Positions 22,877 to 34,609 of a DNA stretch of 64,000 nucleotides are shown piece after piece. A program made the translations under genes and the position numbers. This DNA is from Ctena decussata (lineage: Eukaryota; Mollusca; Bivalvia; Lucinida; Lucinidae), in contig OZ022503.1 in assembly GCA_963989385.1 (NCBI GenBank), positions 93,382,638 to 93,446,637 on the forward strand. Direction: 5' to 3'. How positions within the stretch are numbered: position 1 is the first letter of the stretch; the number at the start of each line of letters is the position of its first letter. The notes beneath the pieces were generated by a model. That model did not search any database. It was given only the letters and a program-made list of their open reading frames with translations, and had not been told where the DNA came from.

Positions 22877-23395
22877 TTTAGAATAGATCATGGCTGTTTG
22901 GATGTTATTTTCTATTGGCTGGTCATCATTGTTATTTTGCGCACGTTTGGTCATGTCCACAAATACCAGAAAAAGATCGACATGGACACGGTCTAGTAGT
23001 ATCACGGTTTCCCAAGGTGCGACTTGACGATGCGAGCTGAATATGTATAAATACTCAAATTGTATAATACGTGGGTTGCCATTCACTCGTGTCAATACAG
23101 AAACGCTCCCACGCACGTAGCATGATTTGGAAAGGAAAATTAAATCGTGCGCAATCATATTTGCTGTAACACTAAACAAACATACGCATATTAAATTTTG
23201 TCAGTTTTATTTCGAATCCAATGACTACACAAATTAATGTGTGCTAAGTGTAGACCTAAGCTTTTTGTAAAAGATGCTACTTGTTGCTTGTCGTGTCCGG
23301 TATTTTGTAGCGTTTGAGTAAGAGAGTGTTTTATATGCGTGTTCTCTTTTAAGCTCACGTATTTTCATATATCCGTTATACGGACGTATATGTAA
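22877..23395. other. No gene or repeat recognised
   Basis: AT-rich; the frame at 22844-23179 (minus) starts in the R repeat and has no motif. Confidence 0.45.
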
Positions 23396-24180
23396 TGTCG
23401 CTGTCCGTCCGTCTGTCCGTCCGTTTGCTCATCCGTCTGTCCGTCCATCTGTACACATTCTTGTGCCCGCCAAAACTCAGTAACTGTTTTGGATATCTTG
23501 CTGAAATTTTGTAGCAATATGTTTTACATCAGAGCAGTGTGTCGCGTAGAAGAATAATTGTTAGTTCCCTTTCTTAATTATCAAGTTACGCCCTTTGATT
23601 ACTGTTTCCAGATAGTCTTGTGCGCACTATAACTGGACAACCGTTAGGAATATTTTCATGAAACCTCCTAGCGAAGTGTATAACGTCCAAACAAAGTGTC
23701 GCGTATAACAATGGTAGATCTCCTTTACTTCTTTTTATAGTTACCTTCCTTTTATTAGTTTCTTAGGCTATTTTTGTGTACATATATCTTTAGACTAGCC
23801 ATAGTCTGATAATGAAAGATTTACCGTTTATAGAAAAAATTAAAACCATTCTTTGCTTCTTTTCTCTGGCTAGTCAAACAATAAAACTTGAATCGGCTCC
23901 TTTTCTGATATATACTTTATCAAGAAGTCGAGCTATAAGTATAGACGGCATGTAGCAACTAGCTGTAGGAACTGGAAAAATAAAACGGCTGACTAATCTA
24001 ACTTCTTCGCCTAGCGGGTAGGCTAACATATCTTGTGCACCACATCACTAGGTAACTGTTCAGAATATCTTGGTGGAACTTTATAGCAATATGCATGATC
24101 TTAAGAGAGTGTGTCACATACGTGGTTTTCCAAGAATTCTTGCAAACGCCGTCATAACTTCTTAATTAATTTTTTTGGAA
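23396..24180. repeat. TCCG microsatellite with degenerate tandem units
   Basis: 23398-23452 is a (TCCG)n-like run. It is followed by diverged units of about 150-180 bases, at 23465-23620, 23621-23800 and 24030-24180, each with an AACTGTT-GGATAT core, a TTTTGTAGCAATATG-like word and GTGTGTCGCGTA or GTGTGTCACATA. Microsatellite plus unit arrays of this kind are common in mollusc genomes. Confidence 0.6.
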
Positions 24181-25239
24181 CTAAAATTATACTATGAACA
24201 GGTCATGAATTGCATACACATATATGTATGTGCCAAATATCATGCATGTGACTGATGTTTCTGAGAAATAAGAAGGGTTTAAATGCAAAGGAGGAGGCGA
24301 TACCGGTGGTAAAATTACATAAACCCGACATCTTCTACAAGAGGTGAGGGGAAGAAAATTTCTGCAGATCATTTTATAATTCTTTCGAATTACTGGAATG
24401 TGTGTTTTAAGATGATTGTAAAATACTTAGGTACTTAAACAAGGACAGTTATCATTTCACATTAGCAAATAAATATGGCTCCTTGGAAACAAAGGATCAT
24501 TACAGAATATTAGCTTATTTCTGGTTTTTGACCGTTTCCCTCTGGTTTTCGAAGGATGCAAATGATATTAAACGAGACATATATTTTATAGTTTCTTCAA
24601 CTTTTTCTATTTCATTATCTTGCGGGTACAGTTTTGATAACAAAAAAATGTCGTTTAAGGAAATACTTCAATTGTCGTGAAGGTTGAGCCAGTTTTGTAT
24701 TCAAAGTATAATTGAACATTGACACAAAATTGAACCTATAAAGTTATTTAATAATGATTGCCCCTTAATCTCGATGATTAATCTCTTGATTATTTGTCTT
24801 TTTGTTTACTTTAGGACAATCTTTAACCCACGACTAAGGATTTAGCTCTGTCTCGTAATCGCATTGTCTCTGGTCGGAGTTGTAGCTACAGTATTGCAGA
24901 TATTTGTTTACATGTGGACACAATTTGCGTGGCATTGTACGTTTTAGGCACTGACAGGAAAGTGACAATGCTTGGTAGTATGGCTGGTGCAGAAAGGTCT
25001 CGGTCAATCGCATTAACTGTGTAATACAAGGTTGCAGACAACCCCAGCATATCTATAGAATACAATATTGTCTTTCAGCCCGAGGGAAATAAACAAAAAA
25101 GAATCGCAAACATTTTATTCCTGTCACAATAGGAAATGTTGTCAGTATTATGTAACAGTATTATGTAACTGTAGTGCTAGACGATATTGTGATTAATGAA
25201 ATGGGCTATTGTTTCAAAATAGGCTAGTGGGTCAGGCGT
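24181..25239. other. No gene or repeat recognised
   Basis: AT-rich. The frame at 24483-24680 has no motif. Confidence 0.5.
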
Positions 25240-25890
25240 CAGTCTCAATAATGGGGCCGACATAAAGCTATGTTGTTTGTTGGTTAAGGTCGGAACTATA
25301 TTTATCTGTTTCTTACCCACTAGAGTCTCACCTGATGGTTTCCATTTTTACTCCTATATTTCAGTGTTTTTTTTTTTTTTGACATTTCAGGGATCTCGAG
25401 GTGACACGCAGCTTTCTGTCCTCATCTTTTCTTCATGATAGTATATCCATGATTTACTAGTATCCTATGATGATTCATTGATGAGCTAGAAAAACGTTAC
25501 GCATATCTAACAATCAACTTAGTGTTTTAAACTATAACGGAAGCTTAAGGCAAGGGTTTGGAAACTTTGGATCCTGTAAAACTGGTTTTAGCACCGCTCC
25601 TACTCTCCCAGGTATTCAAACAGACAATTCCAAGACGATTCTTTTGTTGTGTTTCCGTGCTTTTGTTGTCCATATCGTAACTTTCTTTTATCAATTATGT
25701 AAGTGACAATTTTAGTTATGTGGTGTTGGCTGGGTGGCCGCCTGTCTGGCAGGCGCTGTTGATTCAGTTTTCCGTATGTTCCTTCCTTTTGTAAAGCCAA
25801 TCGATTTATGTATATACTTTTAAGGGCAAGATAATGAATCTGATTGTATTTGTTCCTGATTTCTGTTGATAGTGTTACTTAAGATATTAT
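25240..25890 (+). repeat. R repeat, longer diverged copy
   Basis: Shares order with 49750-50345: GGGGCCGACATAAAGCTA, GATGATTCATTGATGAGCTA, ATCAACTTAGTGTTTTAAAC, ACAATTCCAAGACGATTC (for GACCGTTCCAAGGCGGT), CTGGGTGGCCGCCTG, then TCTGATTGTATTTGTTCCTG. It extends R upstream by about 350 bases and shows the solo unit is longer than copies 1 and 2. Confidence 0.65.
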
Positions 25891-25964
25891 ACAGCATAAA
25901 ATGATTCACAAACTTTTGCTTCTTTCAGACAATAGCCATTTTCTGTTGGGGTATACTACTCTTA

Positions 25965-26285
25965 CCCAATGAGGAGGTTCACTGAAAGATCCAAGCAGCC
26001 ATTGGAGAATATGAGGAACTCCTCTGACCTTTGTCAAGAATCGAAACTAGGGGGGTTTGGCCACGTCCCAAGGCAAATACAATTCTACAGGGCACAGTGA
26101 AAGGAAAAGGAGAGGTAGACAGAAGAAGAGATGGGAAGACAATATTAAGGAGTGGACGGGGATAGATTTTGCTAGCTGAACTATGGCAGCTAAAGACAGG
26201 ACTATGTGGAAAGGGATTGTTGTAGAGTCATATGTGGTGCCCAAATGACCAGCAAAGGTTATGGGATAGACAAGACTAGACTAGG
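25965..26285 (+). pseudogene. LINE 3' fragment with tail
   Basis: Matches the LINE end from CCAATGAGGAGGTTC through GGCCACGTCCCAAGG and AAGGAGTGGACGGGGATAGA to GGTTATGGGATAGACAAGAC, with tail ACTAGACTAGG. It is 5'-truncated. CTCTTA at 25959-25964 and 26286-26291 is a possible six-base target duplication. Confidence 0.82.
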
Positions 26286-26640
26286 CTCTTAGATGTTGCC
26301 GCCATCGTTATGTATCTAAGTGAAAAAGCTTATTATACACGACAGAGTATTACCTTCTAACGAAAAAAAATCCTCTATCTCATAAAACATAATGCTAATT
26401 TAACAATGATTTGCTAATTAATCTAACGTATAGATGTTTTCGGAACCCCTTTCTTTCTTCCTGCTTCTGGGGCTACCAGTGGACTTAACTGATGATATAT
26501 ATTTTGGATTGAAAACAATAAAAATGCATGTGTTGCTGCCATGGTGAGGAACAGGGAACACTTGGTTGAGTGAGTTAATAGGTTTGTGATAATCCGAGTT
26601 TGGATGGATTTAGAGTAATAATAAATACACATTATTATGA
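26286..26640. other. No gene or repeat recognised
   Basis: AT-rich; the frame at 26423-26701 runs into the hairpin that follows and is not credible. Confidence 0.45.
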
Positions 26641-26648
26641 TAGTAACT

Positions 26649-26776
26649 TGATCTGGCGTAATGTATCGCGTCGAGTGGATGAGCTCATACCATCGGATCA
26701 CCCGAGAAGCTTGCGTCGAGGGTGATCCGATGGTATAAGCTCATCCACTCGACGTGATACAGTGCGCCAGATTAAG
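26649..26776. repeat. Long hairpin, about 56-bp arms
   Basis: The left arm ends GAGCTCATACCATCGGATCA plus CCC; the right arm starts GGGTGATCCGATGGTATAAG. About 56 of each arm pair with few mismatches around a loop of about 14 bases (GAGAAGCTTGCGTC). No flanking duplication was found. Confidence 0.8.
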
Positions 26777-26819
26777 GAACTGTTTTAATAATTTGTTTAT
26801 TATTTGTTTATTATATACC

Positions 26820-26945
26820 TTGGAGATCAGCTAACCGTTCATACTTGCCAGCGCTAATGCATTGATCCGGATTCGAACCAGCGCGGCAGAGGTATGTAGC
26901 TAGTCAGAAGACAAACGCTACTGACTGAGCTATCGATGCGCGCCT
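26820..26945 (-). mobile_element. tRNA-like sequence, probably a SINE head
   Basis: On the minus strand TAGCTCAGTCAGTAGCG (A box) is followed by GGTTCGAATCC (B box) about 37 bases later, close to tRNA spacing. Acceptor ends (GCGCGCA at the 5' side) do not find a proper 3' partner, and I could not draw an anticodon stem. A tRNA-derived SINE or decayed tRNA gene is likelier than a working tRNA. Confidence 0.6.
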
Positions 26946-28559
26946 TCTTACGTGTTTGTTCACATAACGTCACTAGTCTCCTGTTTCTAGTTTTCGTTTT
27001 AATGATGCACGTTAAAAATTGACGTGCCTAAAGCGCCTAAGGCTGGAACTCAGGAATAGCCTCGTTTTAAGGGATAGTGATTCGGATTTAGAAAACGTCA
27101 GTTTGATACGGCTTTCTTTATCAGATGGCCAGAAAACAGGTAGCTCAAGGGGTGTATCATTGATAAGTATATAATGATAATTATAATTATAGTAATAAGT
27201 ACGATAAAAGACCTTACCTATTTCGGACCCGATTTGACTTGATGTGTGTCGGACATCAAATATTCACATAGGATTCGCAGTAGTCAGTTTAAAGAACAGG
27301 ATAAAGGCGATATCCAGACCGTATTATTTTGTTGGGGTATAAACACATAGTTAATGTATTTTACAAGACAGTCTTTACCCGTTTGGGTCTACCCATATCA
27401 GAACCCGGTCTCATTATATGCAGAAACAAGGGCGCTAACAAAAGTTATATAGCTTGTAACAAGTCTCATTGTTAATTCAATTTTACTGGCACTAAAAGGT
27501 ACCTTTTTTATGTAGCACGTTTAATATTTCAAGTAAAAATTAACAAATAGTACTAAGTATAAATTATATATGTACACATCGAATGTAAAAATGCCACGCC
27601 TGTTAAACTATCACAATTTGTCAATTCGACAAAGTTTCAATACGCACCTGCGTATTTGAGTCAAGTTAAGTGCACCATTGGTCATATGAGGGAAGTCTGC
27701 GAAAAGAAGATAAAAAACCAGAGCAGCTCTAAATTGCATTTTGATGATGCATGTTTATATTATATCTGCACAGTGTATACAGAAACAGCAGACGAAAGCC
27801 ACCAAATACTAATTACCTGGAGAACACAGTATTAATCTAAGACCATTGCTAGTGTCAATATTCTTTAGTATGTCCGCAGTCTCAGGTTGCATAAATTAAA
27901 TTCGGCTTAGTTTCCCGGCGTATTTATGTTGAGCATTGTTCTTGTATATCACACTGTGGAGGCTAGGTGCGAACGAGCGCGGAACACAAGTAGTATGATA
28001 CCGAATGCTAACGGTTATTCTAGAGCATCAGTTCACTTAGCCCAAGCAAATTAACAGCAATGTCTCACAGCCTTCTATAATGATTATTTAACTTTCTTTC
28101 TGACGTGCAAAATTGACTTAACAGTCCTGTTCAGATAATTATACACAAGAGAGTAGACCAATAAGATACAGTCTACTAAATTTTCACAAACAAGACAATT
28201 TATTGTGGAGGAAAATGCTGCCTAAACAACAATTGATCTAGATTCTTTTTCGATCAATTGTACACAGTGCACTAAAATACTAAGCGGCTTGAGATGAATA
28301 AATGCGTCTCGCAAAATAATAGAAGCCACATTTTTTGTTAAAATTCGAGACAAAGGACATTGAATTAAGTAATTATCAGGAACTATGCAATCACATTTCA
28401 TACCCTGTCCTCAAAACCAACTAAAAGAAAAACCAGGACTACCATAAATTCACGACAGTCTACAAAACAGTCTACGCAAGGTAAACTGAAAGCTGAATGA
28501 ACCGTTTTTCACAGACAGGTTGCTTGCCACCTTCCTTAACTGAATTTCGATTCACACAA
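26946..28559. other. No gene; half-copy of a hairpin motif
   Basis: 27617-27655 (TCAATTCGACAAAGTTTCAA, then TACGCACCTGCGTATTTG) matches one arm of the hairpin at 34744-34813. Otherwise AT-rich and without a recognisable feature. Confidence 0.45.
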
Positions 28560-28650
28560 TAAATGAAGAAAGGTATAAACATGGACAACATGTACAAGTA
28601 GCAATGAGAAACCACACCCGAATCGTGGCCTTGGAACGGTCAGTAATAAA
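28560..28650 (-). repeat. R repeat edge fragment
   Basis: CCTTGGAACGGTCAGTAATAAA is the R boundary reversed. A MITE F copy starts on the next base, so the MITE either inserted at the edge of R or truncated it. Confidence 0.5.
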
Positions 28651-28888
28651 TGAGCCGCGACACGAGAAAACCAACAATGGGGCTGTGCGGTCAGCGCAGA
28701 CTCAGATGAGCCTGGGCATCTGCCCGGTCTGTGCAGACTCTTCGTTAAGCGCTAAAAAGGCAGTTAAGGGTCTAAGCTACCTCTGTGCGGAGATCGAAGT
28801 CTCTGATCAGACTGGGCGGATGCCCAGGCAGATCTGAGTCTGCGCTGGGCGCACAACCACTTTGTTGGTTTTGTCGTGTCGCGGCTCA
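28651..28888 (+). mobile_element. Foldback MITE F, copy 2
   Basis: Full length, 238 bp. It starts TGAGCCGCGACACGAGAAAA and ends TTTGTCGTGTCGCGGCTCA. Arms of about 90 bases pair around a spacer containing GGGTCTAAGCTACCTCTGTG. The frame 28604-28837 is arm translation only. Confidence 0.92.
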
Positions 28889-29639
28889 TTAATTACTGTG
28901 GATGGGACTTAAAGCGTGTTTGTTGCACACAAATTCTCGCTTCTAGCTTCTGTAATTATTCAGAACATTAGTTAGATATTGGGGCTTCGACTGGCAGTAA
29001 TCTTACTACAATTGATATTTTATTATCCCGTGATAGGACTTAAACCATCAACTGAATCATAACATATTAACGAACGGGTATGGGGTCATACTGTATTCGT
29101 CTTTTCAACTCAACATATTGGAGTGATTAGGAGGTTTAGCTAGGGGCTATTTTAAGATAAGCACAAATATATAGTTTATATTCCTTGATGGCTGTTGTAG
29201 GAATTGAACCCTAATATAACTTAATATGGTTATGTTTTTGGTATGTTCCCCTTTTTGTGACTCATTGTCAATTTTCTCAACAGGCAAATACGCAAAAGCC
29301 GTCTCCGTGTTTGTAAAAAGGGCGGAAATGATATAAGAGTAGGCATGTACTTTGAAGCAGGGTTTCCTATTGCTAAGTAAATCTTTCTCCAGAATTCATG
29401 TCCCGTTACTTGGATCAAAGCCTCATTGGCAGTCCATAATTTTCTTTATATATAAACACAGGTCACTCTTTTACTTCCGTATGATTCAATACTTGTGGAG
29501 ATTTTCGAATTAGTCCGCCAATACACAAGGGTTGATCAAATCACTGTGTCAATTGTGCGCTTATTCATCGTGTTATCTTTATAAAAATGTATGAAATTTA
29601 AAGAGTAACTACACTTCAGGAACTGACTGAATCAGATCC
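28889..29639. other. No gene or repeat recognised
   Basis: AT-rich with no motif-bearing frame. Confidence 0.5.
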
Positions 29640-29745
29640 CAAACCCTATCCCAAACATCAAAGGGAAAGATTGACAAAGACATCCCACTAGACAATAAAT
29701 TACAAGTGATAAGCCGAGTCAGCAGCTCTTTCCCAAATAGGTACT
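29640..29745 (-). repeat. R repeat, short fragment
   Basis: AAGCCGAGTCAGCAGCTCTT followed by TCCCAAATAGG resembles the R segment GAGCAGCTTGTTCCCAAAAGG. Only the middle of R remains. Confidence 0.45.
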
Positions 29746-30795
29746 TCAGTTCTGATTAACAGAATTAATACAAAATTGGAATCTTTTTCCGTTCCAATTA
29801 TATAGACGTTCAACCTACGCCGCAGTCGCCATCGCGCCGCGCGTTAGAATAACCTTAATTACATGAACATAATTTTAAAAGGCAATTACAAATTAAAATC
29901 AAACTAATCCACCAAATCAGATGGAAAATTGATATAAGTACAGAATATATTTCTACCGCCCACTGTTGAAACTTTATTACCGTCATTGCAGTTTTGGGTT
30001 CACTAGATAGTACTAATATTTGTTACTGGCGAGTGAAAAATGTTGATTTCTGACAAACGCGTCAGTGCATATTTATGCGTTTTGCCACCAATTAAGAATA
30101 TCACCAATGGCGACTCTAGAACTGTATAATTAGTCATACAGTAATATAACAGTGATTATTAGGCACGTGGAAAGGTACAATCAGGGCTAAAGTGATGCAG
30201 ATTAGTCGCTAGTGGATCGGCTGAAAAGCGGAGGACCTTTATGTGCGGTGTCAGACAATGACGTCACTCTTATTTAGACCCCATGTATGAATATGTATGT
30301 TCTCCTTTTGGAATATTAGGTAAATTCTTAAACGTGAGCTGCAGGGCTGTTCAAATAATGTTATAAGATGAGATTAACATGGGTGAACAGACATTAGTGC
30401 CATGCGGTAACAACGAAGACGTTATTTTGTACATAAAACAATATCGAAACTTTGTCTGGAACGTCAACAACGTCACTGACGTACGGCGCGTGTAGTTACC
30501 ATGCCTTCCGTCTATCTCGATATCTAGATAACAGCGCTGTATATTTTTATCACATTTTCAGACCATAAAGCAAATAGATTAAGGTAGGCGGATATGGAAT
30601 TTCGTTGCTTTCTTTTTATTCTTCATTATTTTATACCTGCAGTGACATTACTTCTGGATCAACCCTCGTATAACCAGTATTTCTACTCTAAACCTGACCC
30701 TAAACAAACTAGAATTGTCAGAGAATCTGACTATAGCCCCGTTGCACCGCTTTAGTAATGCACTGCCATATATAAAGAGCAATTAATAAGTTGCA
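29746..30795. other. No gene or repeat recognised
   Basis: A CG-rich patch at 29815-29850 (GCCGCAGTCGCCATCGCGCC) breaks the AT-rich background. No frame, tRNA or inverted repeat found. Confidence 0.45.
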
Positions 30796-31495
30796 AAGAA
30801 CACTTTAACAGAAAGTATCAACATTCTAAAAACAAAAAGAAAGAAATCTGAATAAATAAAGAACGACTAAGAGTAATAATCATGTTTTCAATCCCACAGT
30901 ACAACAACTCATGTATGAAGTGTGTAGCTGGAATAGATCCTGAGAAAACTGTGAAAAATATATCTTGAAACAAAGAAAAATGGATAAACAAAAGTAAAAT
31001 AAAAGCAATGAGCCCGAGTACCAACCTGAAAATACAAGAACTCATCATCCATATGTACACCAAGTTTCAAGATTCTAACTTAAATGCTTCCAGCGAAAAC
31101 TCTGACACAAATTTTTAATGTTAACATGCAGAATGTGGAAAGAAAAAAAAGCGGATAAAAATAGAAAAACTGAGCAATGAGCCTGAGTCTCAATCCCATG
31201 ATACAATCACTCATTCTCCATATGTATGCCATGTTTAAAGATTGTAGCTTGCACAGTTCCTGAGAAAATTGTGACACAATTGTACTCTGAAAACACAGAA
31301 AATTGACAAATCAAGGGAAGAATAAGAGCAATGAGCCTGATTCTAAATCCCACAATATAACAACTAAATGTTCATATGTATACCAAGTTTCAAGATTCTG
31401 GCTTAATAAGTGCTTCCATAGGAAACTCTAACTTAAATTTTCAATATTAACATGCAAAATATGGAAAGAAAGAAAAGTTGATAAAAATATAAAAA
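30796..31495. repeat. Degenerate tandem array, units about 150-170 bp
   Basis: The anchor AGCAATGAGCC recurs at about 31004, 31173 and 31327; the associated CAAGTTTCAAGATTCTAACTT, CATATGTA and ACTCTGACACAAATTTTTAATG words repeat in the same order, with an older unit near 30870. Unit length varies (about 169 and 154). Confidence 0.7.
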
Positions 31496-31644
31496 CAAGT
31501 AGCCCAAAGGGCAACAATTGCTCACCTGAGAGACATTGTAAACCTATAGGGATATTTAAGATGCTCAAGGGCAGCTAACTCCACAGTCAGTGGTCCAATC
31601 AGGCTGAAAATTAAACTCATCCGAAACATTATGTATGCCCTCAT
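31496..31644. repeat. AAGGGCAGCTAACTC repeat unit, split by a transposon
   Basis: CTCAAGGGCAGCTAACTCC and the following CATCCGAAACATTATG match a second unit at 32238-32320 (GTCAAGGGCAGCTAACTTC). The TTAA-flanked element at 31649 interrupts the first unit; joining across it keeps the alignment (GCAAGTTTAAAACGTATCCG continues at 32198). Confidence 0.65.
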
Positions 31645-31648
31645 TTAA

Positions 31649-32187
31649 AGGTAGGTTCCTGTACTTTGGAATGCATCATAATTTTGATGATCTTTCGTCC
31701 AAGTTGTTGGAAAGCACTTATAAAAGGGAATGAATAAGTTTCACTAAAAAGTGTAAATCAAAAAAGTATGAGAAAAATGGTTTTGCAAGGGATTTCCTAA
31801 CTCTGCTTCGCACACCAGTTAGCGCTATTTTTAGTTCGCGCCAAAAATAGATAACGCAGCTGAGGTCATGCTGCATTGCATTTTGGGATAGTTTTAACCC
31901 ATCCGCCATGCCAGGACTTCTAGGAGAGCTCACGACAAGGGAAAATTGACCTTTGGAGAATGGCATCAGAAATTGCGCACTTATAGACATAATAAACATA
32001 GTTATTTTTAGAACTGGAATTCCAACGAAAGAAAATAAACCAAAAGGAAAAACAACTATTTTCTTCAACATCTGACAAGTTTCTCAGTAGCAACAAAGTC
32101 AGAAAAATAAGAGAATTCAATACTGCTCAGAAAAAGACGAAATTATTTTGTGGACATAATTTTCATCGCTAGTACAGGAACCTACCT
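31649..32187. mobile_element. TTAA-flanked MITE, 17-bp perfect inverted repeats
   Basis: Starts AGGTAGGTTCCTGTACT (31649-31665) and ends with the exact reverse complement AGTACAGGAACCTACCT (32171-32187). TTAA precedes (31645-31648) and follows (32188-32191). TTAA duplications are typical of piggyBac and Kolobok superfamilies; I cannot choose between them. Length 539 bp. The 117-codon minus frame inside (31718-32071) has no transposase features. The element sits within an older repeat whose sequence continues on both sides. Confidence 0.88.
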
Positions 32188-32191
32188 TTAA

Positions 32192-32649
32192 TATATGCAA
32201 GTTTAAAACGTATCCGATCAAAAGCACAATAGACAGAGCAGTCAAGGGCAGCTAACTTCGTAGTGGTTGGCCTGATCTGGCCAAAATTTGAACTTGTTTA
32301 AGATATTATGCATTTCTTCATTACCTGCAAGTTTGAAAAGGATCGGATTAGTAGAAACCAAGAAAAAATGGCGACATTGATTGTTTGGATGCTCAGGGCA
32401 GGTACTCCATAGTCAGTGGTGGGATCTAGCTATTATATTGGAGTTTCCAAATTTTAGTGTTTGAACGGTAATTCAAGGTTTTGTTATGGCCGACAGGTTC
32501 ATAAGATTACTTTTCCAGGGTTTTTTAAGAAGAAATGCGGTCAAAGTAAACCTACGTACTTGTCATTAGTGCCATTGCTTATACGTAGAACTATTTCTTA
32601 GCCAATTATTAGCTTGTAAGAATGAAGCCGAATAAATGTGAGAGCCAAA
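32192..32649. repeat. Second AAGGGCAGCTAACTC unit and unassigned sequence
   Basis: 32198-32420 continues the repeat: TCAAGGGCAGCTAACTTCG, AAGATATTATGCAT, GCAAGTTTGAAAAGGATCGG, then GCTCAGGGCAGGTACTCCA as a third weak unit. 32421-32649 shows nothing. Confidence 0.55.
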
Positions 32650-32874
32650 TTAGCCGCGACACGACAAAACTAACAAAGTGGCATGTGCGCCCAGCGAAGA
32701 TTCGGATCCGCCCAGTCTGATCGAAGTCTTGGCTGTGCGCTGAAAGTGTAGCCAAGAGTCTAAACTAGCTCCATGCGGACAGCGAACTCTGATCAGACTA
32801 GGCGGATGGCCAGGCTAATTTGAGTCTTCGCTGGGCGCACAAGCCACTGTGTTGATTTTGTCGTGTCGCGGCAC
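32650..32874 (+). mobile_element. Foldback MITE F, copy 3
   Basis: Starts TTAGCCGCGACACGACAAAA, ends TTTGTCGTGTCGCGGCAC. A short deletion removed AGATCAGCCTGGGCA from the left arm. Spacer in plus orientation. Confidence 0.88.
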
Positions 32875-33084
32875 AAATGAACGATAAAACATTGATATAT
32901 GAAACCTGAAAAGAATTCAACATCTTGTTGGTGGACCAGATTCTAGTCGCTAACCTCTCTAATTATGAATTTAGATAAATCAAGTAGCTTATGAGAGTAA
33001 TATGCTCTTGGATAAATATATATTCAGGTACACAGTATTCTGATTTAACATGCTGTGAAGAGCGCCTGTCCGTCTTCAACAGGA

Positions 33085-33180
33085 GACCCGGGGTGGTTTA
33101 TCTGTCTTGAAGACAAAAATGAATGGATGACCTGCAATTTTCAACGTCCTTTTCAACAGTATTTTGATTATATATCAGAA
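33085..33180 (-). mobile_element. SINE family S, 3' fragment
   Basis: Reversed, it reads AAAATACTGTTGAAAAGGAC, GTTGAAAATTGCAGGTCATC and CATTCATTTT, matching the S tail region. The head is not recognisable. Confidence 0.55.
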
Positions 33181-33711
33181 AGAAAGAAGGGTAATAAATA
33201 AAATTCCGATTACGATTGAAAATATTTCCGATTCTAGCGCGAAGCGAAACCGGGGCTGCTAGAGGTGTAACGAAGTAAAGTGACCTAATTCTATAGAAAA
33301 AGTGACCCCTTCTCTATAGAATACTGGCTCCCGTTAAAAGCAATGACCACCTCGATGTTGTCTATAAATTATCGACCCTCGGTCTTTATTCTTTAAAGAA
33401 TTGTGACCTCCCCCCTCCCCCCGCCCCCCAAATCACAATTTTACGAACCCCGACCTTAATATGATAGCTCCCCATGAAGCAGTTGTGTCTTTATATATTA
33501 TGCTTATGGCCCACAGAATGTTGTGTCCGATCTATTAAAACTCTCTTAAATGTCGACGAATCTAAAATTAACTTGGCACAATGTCGCAGGCAAGACACAG
33601 GTACCTAACTCGAAGATCAAGATCACAGTGATCAATCTAATGTAAAGCTGGCCTGCTATATGATTCTGGCAATTCTATTACAGATGGGTTGAAATAAAGC
33701 TTGATCAAGAG
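33181..33711. other. No gene or repeat recognised
   Basis: A C-rich run lies at 33412-33430. No frame above chance. Confidence 0.45.
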
Positions 33712-33715
33712 TTAA

Positions 33716-34015
33716 GGGCCGTATACACTATCATTTTTTCTTGTACAACTTTATTGTACAATCAAAAAATGACCAAGAAAAAGTGACAATGATGAGGTGT
33801 ATATATCATCAAATTAAATGACATATTTTTATTGTCTAATGAACTTGAACAAGAAAAATTGATAGTATATACACCTCATCATTGTCACATTTTCTTGTGG
33901 TTTTGTTTACAATGCTGCTGCTACAAATTATCTTCCTTTTGATTGGCTATTTGATGGTGACATTTTTTGTGGTCCAGTAAAGTTATACAAGAAAAAATGA
34001 TAGTGTATACGGCCC
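33716..34015. mobile_element. Nested inverted-repeat MITE, GGGCCGTATACACTATCA ends
   Basis: The left end GGGCCGTATACACTATCATT continues TTTTCTTGTACAACTTTA; the right end is its near-exact reverse complement (TAAAGTTATACAAG to TACGGCCC). A second pair lies inside: GTGACAATGATGAGGTGTAT (33783) and ATACACCTCATCATTGTCAC (33869). TTAA precedes but TTGT follows, so the target duplication is unclear. Confidence 0.82.
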
Positions 34016-34604
34016 TTGTTGCATTTATGAACAATTCAAATTGCTTTTTTAAAGCTGCCCATTTGGGTTTTGAACCCCCTGATCCCGATCGAACTTCAAG
34101 ATGCAGCCAATGGTGTAGTTCTGGCACGTTTGCAATTAAGGCATTTAATCTAAAGCCACAGACTTAAAAGGAGGTAAATTTGCAATATCTCTACTAAACT
34201 TTACTCTCAAATGTTTTGAAATTGAGTATGATGTACTTTATCAATACGTGCTTATTTATTTAATGTAGTTTTATGCTTTAGTTATAACGATGTTTTGTTC
34301 TGTTCTTTTCTGTTTATATCTTTTAAATTAATGAAATTTGATTTGTGCGGTAATAAAATGTTTTGTTCTATGATGCGTAGCTTTTTTTTAGACTATATAA
34401 TAAATTTTGATTGATCTTCTGGCAAATATGTAAATTAAATGTATGCATATAAAATCACATACAGTCTGCACGATATGTTAAATAAGATAGATGCATGATC
34501 CTTTTAGGTATACTATTGAACAATTTTAAGCACTAAAGAAGAGAAATAGGTCTTAGCATGTCCTTAAAACAATTTTTACGTTCTATTCTTAACCGTTTTC
34601 TAAC
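34016..34604. other. No gene or repeat recognised
   Basis: AT-rich; nothing beyond chance frames. Confidence 0.5.
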
Positions 34605-34609
34605 TTGGC

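Noticed and set aside
25440..25500. Second hammerhead-like word (TTGATGAG near the R repeat; also 49985)
   Set aside because: The core needs CTGATGA with a paired stem II then GAAA; here the first base differs and no stem II forms.
26820..26945. Working tRNA gene
   Set aside because: A and B boxes are present but acceptor and anticodon stems do not pair properly.
31718..32071. 117-codon frame inside the TTAA element
   Set aside because: No transposase residues or domain; the AT-rich hydrophobic composition fits chance.
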